Shown here in pieces: positions 5,035 to 12,497 of a stretch of DNA of 16,655 bases. A program made the translations under genes and the position numbers. Under the pieces are notes generated by a model. The model was not told the origin of the DNA. It worked only from the letters and a program-made list of their open reading frames with translations, and did no database searches. Origin of the DNA: Ruminococcaceae bacterium UBA6416 (lineage in GTDB: Bacteria; Bacillota; Clostridia; Oscillospirales; Acutalibacteraceae); contig DJPI01000071.1 in NCBI GenBank assembly GCA_002438505.1, forward strand, positions 1 through 16,655. The letters run 5' to 3'. Positions within the stretch are counted from its first letter, which is position 1; every line of letters begins with the position of its first letter.

Positions 5035-5253
5035 ATGGCGATTATTGTTAATCTTGACGTCATGATGGCAAAGCGGAAGATATCCTCCGGCGAACTTGCA
5101 GAAAAAATCGGCATCACTCAGGCCAATTTATCAATATTAAAAACCGGCAAAGCCAAGGCTGTTCGCTTTTCAACGCTTGACAGCATTTGCCGCGCCCTTG
5201 AATGCCAGCCCGGTGATATTCTTGAATTTGATGATTCAAAAAACGAGGTGTAA
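5035..5253 (+). CDS. Small XRE-family transcriptional regulator (YozG-like)
   Basis: A 72-aa protein that is nearly all helix-turn-helix: 'ISSGELAEKIGITQANLSIL' (about residues 16-35) followed by 'TLDSICRALECQPGDILEF'. This is the compact Cro/C1 form typical of YozG-type regulators that accompany DUF2975 genes. ATG at 5035 follows a near-ideal AAGGAGG with a 7-nt spacer. Its stop is 3 nt before the next start, so all three genes are in one operon. It probably regulates its own promoter; no clear palindrome was seen at 4521-4581. The DNA target is unknown. Confidence 0.9.
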   Translation: MAIIVNLDVMMAKRKISSGELAEKIGITQANLSILKTGKAKAVRFSTLDSICRALECQPGDILEFDDSKNEV

Positions 5254-5256
5254 TTT

Positions 5257-7032
5257 ATGAATGACAATATTAATAACAACAGCCCCGAAAAATCAGCCGA
5301 ACCTGCTGCGGCTTTGCCGCATCTTGGAAACACAGGTGCTTTGCCAAAACACAGAATTAAAACGGATGTCTTTGATGTTGCGGCCTTGGTTTTGAATTTT
5401 CTTTTGACCTTTTTCTTCATCAGGTCGGTGATTTGTGACTTTAGTGCCGATATCATAACAACGGCTTCATATCTCGGAATTTTTGTTCTTGCAACTGCTT
5501 TTATCGCAGTCAAACAAAAAAAGATAAATAATCAGGCAATTTTGACAGGTGTCATGTGCGTTGCGCTCTCTTTGTCCTTTGCGCTGCGGGATAATCCGTT
5601 TGAAATCAGTTTTCTTGCCGTGATTGCGTTGATTTATCTTTCCGGCTCATACTGCATAGCATTAACGGAAAGCAACAGACATTCAAGAGGAAGTTACTTT
5701 TTCTTTTTTGATGTTTTAAAGACAGAAGTTTTTCTTCCGGTTAAACACCTGTTCTTACCGTATTCCGCAATGCTTAACACTAAAAAAACAAATAAGACAC
5801 AGAAAGCCGATGCAAACGGCAAAAAAACGGACAGAAAATACCTCGCTGTGATTATAGGCGTCATATGCGCCCTGCCGGTGCTTTTGATTGTTGTTCCGCT
5901 TCTGATTAAAAGTGATGCTGCGTTTGAGAGCGTTACCGGTTCATTCTTTGAAAAAATAAACAGCTTTTTCAGCAATCTTGAAAAAAGCTTCGGCTCGTTT
6001 GGTGACTGGCTTTCAGATAATACCTTTTTCTTTCTTCCGACAGTTTTTGTTGCGCCGTATATTTTCTCTGTGATGTTCTCTTTTTGCTATGGAGTTTCAA
6101 ACGAGGAAAACAAAGACACGAGCAAGAAGTATGAAAAACTGCGCATTGGCTCTCCGGCTCTCTTTTCCGGCTTTTTCGGCGTAATCTGTCTGGTTTATGT
6201 TGCCTATATTTTATCTCAGGCGGCATATTTCTTCAGCGCATTCGGCGGAAAGCTTCCGGATGGAACGGATATCAGTCTTGCCCAATATGCAAGGCGCGGA
6301 TTTTTTGAGCTTGCCGGTGTTGCTGCTTTGAATCTGATTCTCATTGCTGTAACCGTCCTTTTCAGCCGCAGAGACGGCGGAAAATTCAAAACGGTTATCA
6401 AAGTTTTCGATCTGTTTCTTTGTGCTTTTAATGTTTTGCTGTCTTTTGTTTCAATGTCAAAAATTATGCTTTACATGAATGAGATGGGCTTGACGCATAA
6501 GCGGATTTATGTTTTTCTCTTTGATATTGTTTTGATTGTTGCTTTCGTTTGCGTTGCGGTCAGACTGCTTAACGAAAAATTTCCGTATATGCGTGTAATT
6601 ACCGTAACAGCCTGCGTGCTTTTTGTTGCACTCAGCCTTGTCGGAATTGACGGCATTATTGCAAACTATAACACTGAAAAATATCTTAAAGGCGAAATTG
6701 AAAGCGAAAGCTTGCACGACCTCATGGACGGAAACAGCTTCAGTGTAAGCGAAAGCTATATCAAGCTTGCCGAAAGCGAAACGCCGATGAAAGAAGATGC
6801 CTATAACGAAATTATCTCTCTTGTCTGCGGCAGTGAATCGGCTTATAACAAGGACAGCGGAGAGTCTTTGTATGATTTTGTGCTTGAAGATGACAAAATT
6901 GTTCGCACAACGACCAAAGAATACGCTCTTAATATTGACGCCGCAATAACCCACAAAATTCTTAACGCCAACATTGAAACGGTTAAAAAGGCCTTGGAAT
7001 ATAAAGAAAAAGCTCTTCCTGATACTGAATAA
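5257..7032 (+). CDS. Large polytopic membrane protein, DUF4173/DUF4153-like
   Basis: A 591-aa integral membrane protein. The N-terminal 35 residues are polar and disordered. About eleven hydrophobic helices follow: near 41-60, 68-85, 94-110, 115-135, 194-216, 256-278, 299-322, 346-369, 382-402, 415-435 and 446-466. A hydrophilic domain of about 125 residues ends the protein. 'YARRGFFELAGVAALN' (344-359) and 'GLTHKRIYV' (411-419) match the conserved arginine-containing motifs of the DUF4173 family. Its biochemical role is unknown. It starts 3 nt after the XRE gene behind GAGGTG, so it is the third gene of the operon; an intrinsic terminator follows its stop. Assignment to DUF4173 is from motif memory and fairly secure; function is not. 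Confidence 0.72.
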   Translation: MNDNINNNSPEKSAEPAAALPHLGNTGALPKHRIKTDVFDVAALVLNFLLTFFFIRSVICDFSADIITTASYLGIFVLATAFIAVKQKKINNQAILTGVMCVALSLSFALRDNPFEISFLAVIALIYLSGSYCIALTESNRHSRGSYFFFFDVLKTEVFLPVKHLFLPYSAMLNTKKTNKTQKADANGKKTDRKYLAVIIGVICALPVLLIVVPLLIKSDAAFESVTGSFFEKINSFFSNLEKSFGSFGDWLSDNTFFFLPTVFVAPYIFSVMFSFCYGVSNEENKDTSKKYEKLRIGSPALFSGFFGVICLVYVAYILSQAAYFFSAFGGKLPDGTDISLAQYARRGFFELAGVAALNLILIAVTVLFSRRDGGKFKTVIKVFDLFLCAFNVLLSFVSMSKIMLYMNEMGLTHKRIYVFLFDIVLIVAFVCVAVRLLNEKFPYMRVITVTACVLFVALSLVGIDGIIANYNTEKYLKGEIESESLHDLMDGNSFSVSESYIKLAESETPMKEDAYNEIISLVCGSESAYNKDSGESLYDFVLEDDKIVRTTTKEYALNIDAAITHKILNANIETVKKALEYKEKALPDTE

Positions 7033-7048
7033 GGAAGCAAAAACTTTT

Positions 7049-7078
7049 GCTGTCGGGTCAGAATCCGGCGGCTTTTTT
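7049..7078 (+). terminator. Intrinsic terminator of the DUF2975-XRE-DUF4173 operon
   Basis: GCTGTCGG (7049-7056) pairs with CCGGCGGC (7065-7072), an 8-bp stem with two G-U pairs and an 8-nt loop, followed by TTTTTT (7073-7078). Confidence 0.85.
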
Positions 7079-7091
7079 CTTGACCCCGGAC

Positions 7092-7120
7092 TTGTTTTAT
7101 TGCAAGCAATATGATAAAAT
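7092..7120 (+). promoter_or_regulatory. Promoter of the flavoprotein operon
   Basis: TTGTTT (7092-7097) and TAAAAT (7115-7120), spaced by 17 bp, lie between the upstream terminator and the gene at 7154, giving a leader of about 27 nt. Confidence 0.65.
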
Positions 7121-7153
7121 TAATGACAATAAATAAAGGAAGGATGTGCCTTG

Positions 7154-8362
7154 ATGCGCGTTGCAATTATCGGCGGCGGAGCGGCCGGTCTCATCTGTGC
7201 CTGCACACTCGGCGAAAGTGGGATTGATGTAACCGTCTTTGAAAAAAACGACCGAGTTGGAAAAAAGCTGCTTTCAACCGGCAACGGCCGGTGCAACATG
7301 ACCAATCTCGGAGCGCTGCCGGAAGATTACTTTGACTGCGCCGGATTTGTTGCTCCGGTTTTTCAAAAATATCCGCCTCAAAGCAACATTGGCTTTTTTG
7401 AAAATCACGGACTTTATACTCGCGCGGACAGCGAGGGAAGGGTATATCCGCTCAGCAATCAGGCTTCAAGCGTGCTTGACTGCCTGCGGTTTGAGTGTGA
7501 ACGGCTGGGTGTTCGGTTTGTCTGTTCATATGAAGTGAAATCGGTTGAAAAAAGGGGCTGCAGATATGTTATTAACGGTAAAGACACCTTTGATAGCATT
7601 GTTTTTGCCTGCGGCGGATGCGCGGCGGTGAAGAATTTTGACTCTTATTCGCTTCTTGCGCCATTCGGCCATAAGGTCACAAAAACTGCGCCGTCACTCA
7701 CAAAGCTTATTACAGATGATAAAATGACAAAACAGCTCAAAGGCATCAGGGCGGCGGTTTCAATGACGCTGCGCTCAAGCGGCAAAAAAGTTGCCGTTGA
7801 AAGCGGAGAACTCCTGTTTTCAGATTTTTGCCTTTCCGGCATTGTTTCAATGGATATTTCCGCTTTTTTTTCCCATCTTCGTCTTCTGGGAGAAAATAAT
7901 TTCTCTGTTGATATTGACTTTGTTCCATCAATGCAGTTTGAGAACCTGCTTTCAATTTTGTCCGCTCTTTCAAAGCGCAAAGGACTTAAAAGTGAAAACC
8001 TGCTTTCAGGTTTTATGCCCAAAAAAATCGGCATATGTCTTTTGAAAAAGGCCGGTGTTTCTCCGGAATCGGCAATGGATGCGCTGACGCAAAAACAGCT
8101 TCGTGAAATCACAGCCATGTGCAAAAAGTGTACTTTTAAAATTACCGGCGTTGGTTCCTTTGCACAGGCGCAGGTTACGGCCGGCGGAATTGAAAAAAGC
8201 GGTTTTTCAAAAGAAACGCTTGAATCAAAAGAGCACAAGGGACTTTATTGCTGCGGTGAAATGCTTGATGTTGACGGAAGATGCGGCGGATATAATCTTC
8301 AGTGGGCTTTTTCAAGCGGCCGCCTTTGCGGCGAGAGTATTATTCGGGAGAATGAAAAATGA
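7154..8362 (+). CDS. HI0933/BaiN-like FAD-dependent oxidoreductase
   Basis: A 402-aa flavoprotein. The FAD-binding Rossmann motif GGGAAG is at residues 7-12, an acidic residue (VFEK) closes the first beta-alpha-beta unit, and 'STGNGRCNMTN' (41-51) is the HI0933/YhiN family signature. The C-terminus has 'GLYCCGEMLDVDGRCGGYNL' followed by 'QWAFSSG', the second FAD contact. Relatives are annotated as BaiN-like or 'aminoacetone oxidase family' proteins; the substrate is generally unknown and I do not assign bile-acid reduction. ATG at 7154 is preferred (AGGAAGGA 9 nt upstream); an adjacent TTG at 7151 is possible. The stop overlaps the next gene's start by 4 nt (ATGA), showing translational coupling. 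Confidence 0.9.
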   Translation: MRVAIIGGGAAGLICACTLGESGIDVTVFEKNDRVGKKLLSTGNGRCNMTNLGALPEDYFDCAGFVAPVFQKYPPQSNIGFFENHGLYTRADSEGRVYPLSNQASSVLDCLRFECERLGVRFVCSYEVKSVEKRGCRYVINGKDTFDSIVFACGGCAAVKNFDSYSLLAPFGHKVTKTAPSLTKLITDDKMTKQLKGIRAAVSMTLRSSGKKVAVESGELLFSDFCLSGIVSMDISAFFSHLRLLGENNFSVDIDFVPSMQFENLLSILSALSKRKGLKSENLLSGFMPKKIGICLLKKAGVSPESAMDALTQKQLREITAMCKKCTFKITGVGSFAQAQVTAGGIEKSGFSKETLESKEHKGLYCCGEMLDVDGRCGGYNLQWAFSSGRLCGESIIRENEK

Positions 8363-9972
8363 TAAGAATCAGTGAAATTAAACAGAGCCTTGATTCGGAC
8401 AAGGACGACCTTTGCCGTGCCTGCGCCAGGGTGTTGAAGATTAATACAGAGCAAATCAAAGACGTGGTCATTGTTCGCCGCTCGGTTGACAGCAGGCGGA
8501 AAAATGATGTTCACTTTGTTTATACTGCAGATGTTACGGTTGACGGGGATGAGAGGAGAATCATTGCCCGTGCAAATTCAAAAAATGTTGCATATAGCGA
8601 ACCGTATACCTATGAAATGCCGGAAAACAAACGCCTTTCATCGCTGCGTCCGGTGATAATCGGTTTTGGGCCGGCCGGGATTTTCGCCGCATTGACCCTT
8701 GCGCGTGCCGGCTTGCGTCCGCTTGTTCTTGAGCGCGGAAACGATGTTGACACGCGGACAAGCGATATCGGAAAGTTTTTTAAAACGCGCATTCTTAACG
8801 AAAACTCAAATGTTCAGTTTGGAGAGGGCGGAGCCGGAACTTTTTCCGATGGAAAGCTCACAACTGGCATCAAAAGTGTTCTTTGCCGCAAGGTTTTTCT
8901 TGAATTCTTTGAGCACGGAGCACCCGAGGAGATTCTGTGGTCCGGAACGCCTCACATAGGAACGGATAAGCTCTCCTTTGTAATTAAGAATATGCGCAAG
9001 GAAATAATATCTCTTGGCGGTGAAGTTCTTTTCGGTGCAAAGCTCACTGACCTTATTATCTATAACGCTTCCATTCAGGGCGTGACCTATGAAAAAAACT
9101 CTGAAAGCTTTGACTTTGAAACCGACACGGTCATTCTTGCAATCGGGCATTCTGCACGCGATACCGTGAAAATGCTCCACAACAGGGGAGTATATATGAT
9201 TCAAAAGCCATTTTCCGTCGGCGCAAGGATTGAGCATCCGCGCGAGATGATAGACCGTTCGCAGTATGGAAATTTTGCTTCTCATCCGGCGCTTTCTGCT
9301 GCCGTTTATAAGCTCGCCTGCCACGGTGAGCACGAAAGGGGAGCTTATACGTTCTGCATGTGTCCCGGCGGAACGGTTATCAATGCAACAAGTGAGCCAA
9401 ACGGTGTTGTTACAAACGGAATGAGCGAATTTGCAAGAGATAAGGAAAACTCAAATTCCGCAATCTTGGTCAATGTTTTTCCGGAGGGTTTTCCGTCTGA
9501 GCATCCGCTTTCAGGCTTTGAACTTCAAAGGGCAATGGAACACAAAGCCTTTGAGCTCGGCGGCCGTGATTACAGCGCACCGTGTCAGCTTGTCGGAGAT
9601 TTTTTGAACAATACGCCGTCAAAAAAGCTCGGTTTTGTAAGGCCGAGTTTTACAACAGGGGTTGTTCCCGGTGATATAAGACGGGTGCTTCCAAAAAAAG
9701 TTACAGAAACAATGGCTTCGGCCATTGTTCAGATGGACAAAAAGCTTTCCGGGTTTGCGCTTCCTCAGGCGGTTCTTACCGCTCCGGAGAGCAGAAGTTC
9801 CTCACCGGTAAGAATAGTGCGAGACGATATTTTTCAATCAAACATCCGTGGTCTTTATCCATGTGGTGAAGGGGCAGGTTATGCCGGAGGAATTGTTTCC
9901 GCCGCTGTTGACGGTCTGCGCAGTGCTCACGCCGTTTTGCTTGATGAAAGTGAATTGAACCACAGAACATGA
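8359..9972 (+). CDS. COG2509-type FAD-dependent dehydrogenase
   Basis: A 537-aa cytoplasmic flavoprotein. Residues 1-90 form an alpha/beta domain typical of this family. The FAD-binding GFGPAG lies at 102-107, followed by LVLERG about twenty residues later. 'FGEGGAGTFSDGKLTTG' (154-170) is the family signature, and the C-terminal 'GLYPCGEGAGYAGGIVSAAV' contacts FAD. The protein is common in Clostridia, with unknown substrate, often next to an HI0933-like gene, as here. The two genes overlap by 4 nt and share one promoter, so they probably serve one pathway. A shared hairpin terminator follows directly. Length is normal and no disrupted motif is visible. Confidence 0.9.
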   Translation: MIRISEIKQSLDSDKDDLCRACARVLKINTEQIKDVVIVRRSVDSRRKNDVHFVYTADVTVDGDERRIIARANSKNVAYSEPYTYEMPENKRLSSLRPVIIGFGPAGIFAALTLARAGLRPLVLERGNDVDTRTSDIGKFFKTRILNENSNVQFGEGGAGTFSDGKLTTGIKSVLCRKVFLEFFEHGAPEEILWSGTPHIGTDKLSFVIKNMRKEIISLGGEVLFGAKLTDLIIYNASIQGVTYEKNSESFDFETDTVILAIGHSARDTVKMLHNRGVYMIQKPFSVGARIEHPREMIDRSQYGNFASHPALSAAVYKLACHGEHERGAYTFCMCPGGTVINATSEPNGVVTNGMSEFARDKENSNSAILVNVFPEGFPSEHPLSGFELQRAMEHKAFELGGRDYSAPCQLVGDFLNNTPSKKLGFVRPSFTTGVVPGDIRRVLPKKVTETMASAIVQMDKKLSGFALPQAVLTAPESRSSSPVRIVRDDIFQSNIRGLYPCGEGAGYAGGIVSAAVDGLRSAHAVLLDESELNHRT

Positions 9973-9973
9973 A

Positions 9974-10009
9974 AACAACCTGCCGCTTGGAAAACCGCGG
10001 CAGGTTGTT
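9974..10009. terminator. Bidirectional hairpin terminator between converging operons
   Basis: A 13-bp perfect stem (9974-9986 with 9997-10009; AACAACCTGCCGC and its complement) with a 10-nt loop lies 1 nt after the flavoprotein operon and 9 nt after the lipase stop. On the minus strand it is followed by TTCATGTTC after a U-rich stem end; on the plus strand the U-tract is weak (TTATAT). Confidence 0.85.
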
Positions 10010-10018
10010 ATATGACAA

Positions 10019-11176
10019 TCAAAGAGTGTTGATCATTGTGAGCAAATCAACAAAGAACAGTCTGCCGTTGAAGCTGTCATTCATTCCGCCCTGAAGCGTT
10101 GTGTGGTCACCTTTTTGAACGGGCATAACATTCCAGATTCCGGTTGTAATGTTTGAGGCATCAAATTCCTTTGACGGTGCTCCGATTGGAGCCATTGCCG
10201 AGTATGTGTTGACAAGGCCGTCATTCGGCTGCCATTTTTCGTCAATCACATAGCCGCCCGGAGTGACGCCGGTGTATGTGCAGATTCTCTTGGACGTTGT
10301 GATATACATACTGCTCTTGAGATAATTCTCGTCAGGCGTTCTGACGCCGTTTTCGCCAACTTTTGTTCCGTCACATGAATATGAGAAGTAATAGACATTT
10401 TCAAGTGTTTCAATTTTCTTGTTGAGAGCAAGGGCATTGTCGATTTGCATTTCATAAATTGCGGTATCATTTTCGGTTCTGCCGCCTGCCGTGAGTGAGC
10501 CGATGCTCATGAATGCCTTGGCAATCATTTGCTCCTCTTTTGTTGCGTTCGGGTCAGTCTTGAGCAATTCCTGAATGTCATAGCTCGAAGTTCCGTTGTG
10601 CGGCGCAGAGAGAGTCACAATGCTGTATATCCAATCACCTTTTCCGCCCTTAAAGAGCTCTGAAACATCGCTTGAAGTCTTGCGCTCCTCCTCGCTGCCG
10701 TTCGCCATGAGATGAGCAAGCATTCTGACGGTGGCACCTCCGAACGAATGGCCGAAAAGGTTGACTTTCTCTTTTGCGCTCCATTTTTCAATGAGGCGTG
10801 ATTTTGAATAATCCTTTCCGAATCTCTTGTGGTTGCAGCTCCTGCTGTGAGCTTCGCCGTAGTCGGTTACGGTACCGGTAAGTTCGGCGTAAAGCTCGCA
10901 GGCTCTGTCCCATGCGCTTGTGGTCGGTGATACGGTTGCCGCGTGACAATCAAAGCCGCGTGCATTGAGATATTTCATAAGGTCGCCGTTCTTTGCGCCC
11001 CAATAGGGGAAAGCCTTATATAAAGCATTGTATTCACCCCAGCCGGCAAAGCCGTGAACAAAAACATTGGTATATGATGTTTTGAAAATGTTCTTGTCAA
11101 CCTCAGCTTCCGGGATGTTAAGCGCCGGAAAAAGGAACATGATAAGAGCAATAACAGTTGAAATAATCTTTTTCAT
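10019..11176 (-). CDS. Secreted triacylglycerol lipase, family I.5-like
   Basis: A 385-aa alpha/beta hydrolase that should hydrolyse ester bonds of lipids outside the cell. Residues 1 to about 24 form a signal peptide (MKKIISTVIALIMFLFPAL). The mature part follows the thermoalkalophilic Bacillus/staphylococcal lipase pattern: oxyanion 'NVFVHGFAGWG' (37-47), nucleophile GHSFGG with Ser144, acid Asp319 in 'QPNDGLVN', and His358 in 'KGDHTTL'. The structural zinc ligands of that family also have counterparts: Asp90 (SAWDRACE), His110 and His116 (GEAHSRSCNHKRFG) and Asp246. ATG at 11176 has AAAGGA 10 nt upstream. The gene stands alone on the minus strand with its own promoter. Family assignment is strong; substrate preference is not known. 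Confidence 0.92.
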   Translation of the reverse strand: MKKIISTVIALIMFLFPALNIPEAEVDKNIFKTSYTNVFVHGFAGWGEYNALYKAFPYWGAKNGDLMKYLNARGFDCHAATVSPTTSAWDRACELYAELTGTVTDYGEAHSRSCNHKRFGKDYSKSRLIEKWSAKEKVNLFGHSFGGATVRMLAHLMANGSEEERKTSSDVSELFKGGKGDWIYSIVTLSAPHNGTSSYDIQELLKTDPNATKEEQMIAKAFMSIGSLTAGGRTENDTAIYEMQIDNALALNKKIETLENVYYFSYSCDGTKVGENGVRTPDENYLKSSMYITTSKRICTYTGVTPGGYVIDEKWQPNDGLVNTYSAMAPIGAPSKEFDASNITTGIWNVMPVQKGDHTTLQGGMNDSFNGRLFFVDLLTMINTL

Positions 11177-11208
11177 TACAATGTTTTCCTTTCAATAAAA
11201 TATTAAAT

Positions 11209-11222
11209 AACTGTTGACAGTT
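11209..11222. promoter_or_regulatory. Inverted repeat near the lipase start point
   Basis: AACTG-TTGA-CAGTT is a perfect 5-bp inverted repeat with a 4-nt centre, lying a few bases downstream of the predicted lipase transcription start. A second GTTGAC follows at 11224-11229. It could be an operator; this is a weak inference. Confidence 0.35.
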
Positions 11223-11232
11223 TGTTGACCAA

Positions 11233-11261
11233 ATTTTAACATACAATTTTTCTTTTGTCGA
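11233..11261 (-). promoter_or_regulatory. Promoter of the lipase gene
   Basis: On the minus strand, TCGACA (11261-11256) and TAAAAT (11238-11233) are each one base off consensus and 17 bp apart, giving a leader of about 50 nt before the ATG at 11176. Confidence 0.7.
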
Positions 11262-11687
11262 TAGGTTTTAAGTCTTTTTAAGATTTCGACAAAAAAATTT
11301 TGCAGCAAGGCTTAATTATCTAAATTCCAAATATATTATATTATGTTATGTTATAATATCTATGTATGTGTTGTGTAAAATTCTTCAGCGAAAATTTAAT
11401 CAGGGAATTTTCTGTCTTGTTGGTTTTATTGGTGTTACTGCTTTTGCTGCTAAAATCCGTTATTGTGATTTGGGCGAAAGCACAAATAAACGGTAACCTT
11501 AAGCTATAATTAAATGCTGGATTGAAAACACGTTTAAATGTTACATTCAAAGTTAATGCAAAAACTGATATATGGTTAAGATTACGGCAGAGAATGCATA
11601 TTCAATGCGCCCCGGAGCTCTGGGCGGTTATCGGCTAAGTAAATATCGGTTAACCAAACTTCGGAACGACTAATGAAATTCGACACA
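11262..11687. other. AT-rich intergenic stretch without a convincing gene
   Basis: Between the lipase promoter and the response-regulator promoter about 420 bases hold no gene that I can support. Short frames exist (for example 44 codons at 11362-11496, plus strand) but lack a ribosome site. The left half is AT-rich with a TTATG-TTATG-TTATAA run near 11341-11355. At 11607-11672 there is more GC and some pairing potential (CGCCC near 11610 with GGGCG near 11625; GGTTA near 11626 with TAACC near 11650). I recognise no known riboswitch or RNA family. Confidence 0.5.
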
Positions 11688-11716
11688 TTGTGACAAAATT
11701 ATTACATATATTTAAT
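11688..11716 (+). promoter_or_regulatory. Candidate promoter of the two-component operon
   Basis: TTGTGA (11688-11693) and TTTAAT (11711-11716) with a 17-bp spacer lie about 65 nt before the response-regulator ATG. Both boxes are imperfect. Confidence 0.45.
11691..11706 (+). promoter_or_regulatory. Shared motif TGACAAAATTATTACA, copy 1
   Basis: This 16-mer recurs with one mismatch at 13734-13749, upstream of the adenylation operon; both copies are preceded by ACATTGT. Here it overlaps the candidate -35 box, which would suit autoregulation of the two-component operon. Confidence 0.55.
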
Positions 11717-11780
11717 TAAATATATTGAATCTCACAGTAAACTATATCTTGTAATTTTTTGATTTAATGAAAGGGACAAT

Positions 11781-12497
11781 ATGAGCTATTCGATTTATAT
11801 TGCAGACGATGAAAAAAACATCAGAGATATTATCAAAAGCTTTCTTGAACGTGACGGATACACCGTCTCTGCGTTTGAAAACGGCGATGATCTTATGGCG
11901 GCATTCTTCAGAAAGCCTGCCGATCTTGTTGTGCTTGACATAATGATGCCCGGAACGGATGGGCTCACAGTGTGCCGGATGCTGCGTGAAAAGACCGATG
12001 TTCCGATTATCATGCTCACCGCTAAGGATTCTGAGTATGATTACGTTCAGGGAATTACGCTCGGCAGTGATGATTACCTCACAAAGCCCTTCAGGCCAAC
12101 GGCGCTTTTGATGCGTGTTCATTCTCTGCTGCGGCGAATGGAAATGAACGAAAAAAAGACTCTTGCCGCTCATGAGAGCGCTCCGGCTGATTTGAAGGTT
12201 GGAAACCTCACTTTTTCACGCGAGGCGAATGCAATTTTCTGCCTTTCAAAGCCCGTTGACCTGACACAGACGGAACTGAGAATGCTTTTATATATGCTTC
12301 AGAATCCGGAAAAGGCGTATTCACGTGATGAGCTTCTCAAAAATGTCTGGGGTTATGAAAGCGAGGCGGAAACGCGCGTTACAGACGAGACGCTGCGCCG
12401 CATTCGGCGTAAGCTTTCCGTCGCCGGAAGCAATGTCAGCGTTCAGACCATTTGGGGCTATGGTTATCGGCTGCGAATTGCGGAGGATTCCAAATGA
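11781..12497 (+). CDS. OmpR/PhoB-family response regulator
   Basis: A 238-aa DNA-binding response regulator. The receiver domain (1 to about 115) has the acidic pair at 9-10, phospho-acceptor Asp53 (VVLDIMMPG), Thr80 and Lys102 (YLTKPF). A winged-helix effector domain (about 135-233) carries 'DLTQTELRMLLYMLQNPEKA' and the closing 'VQTIWGYGYRL'. ATG at 11781 follows AAAGGG. The stop overlaps the kinase start (ATGA), so the pair is co-translated. As an OmpR-type regulator it should bind tandem repeats about 11 bp apart; such repeats occur upstream of the adenylation operon at 13742-13769, a likely target. The specific stimulus is not visible. Confidence 0.95.
   Translation: MSYSIYIADDEKNIRDIIKSFLERDGYTVSAFENGDDLMAAFFRKPADLVVLDIMMPGTDGLTVCRMLREKTDVPIIMLTAKDSEYDYVQGITLGSDDYLTKPFRPTALLMRVHSLLRRMEMNEKKTLAAHESAPADLKVGNLTFSREANAIFCLSKPVDLTQTELRMLLYMLQNPEKAYSRDELLKNVWGYESEAETRVTDETLRRIRRKLSVAGSNVSVQTIWGYGYRLRIAEDSK

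Noticed and set aside
11341..11550. Minus-strand frame of 69 codons and plus-strand frame of 44 codons in the intergenic region
   Set aside because: Neither has a ribosome site; composition follows the AT-rich background.
11607..11672. Possible riboswitch (c-di-GMP-like) in the GC-richer intergenic part
   Set aside because: Stems are short and mismatched and no consensus core of a known riboswitch could be matched.
12452..12493. Upstream TTG start for the histidine kinase
   Set aside because: It lies inside the response-regulator gene without a ribosome site; ATG 12494 has GGAGG and overlaps the stop.
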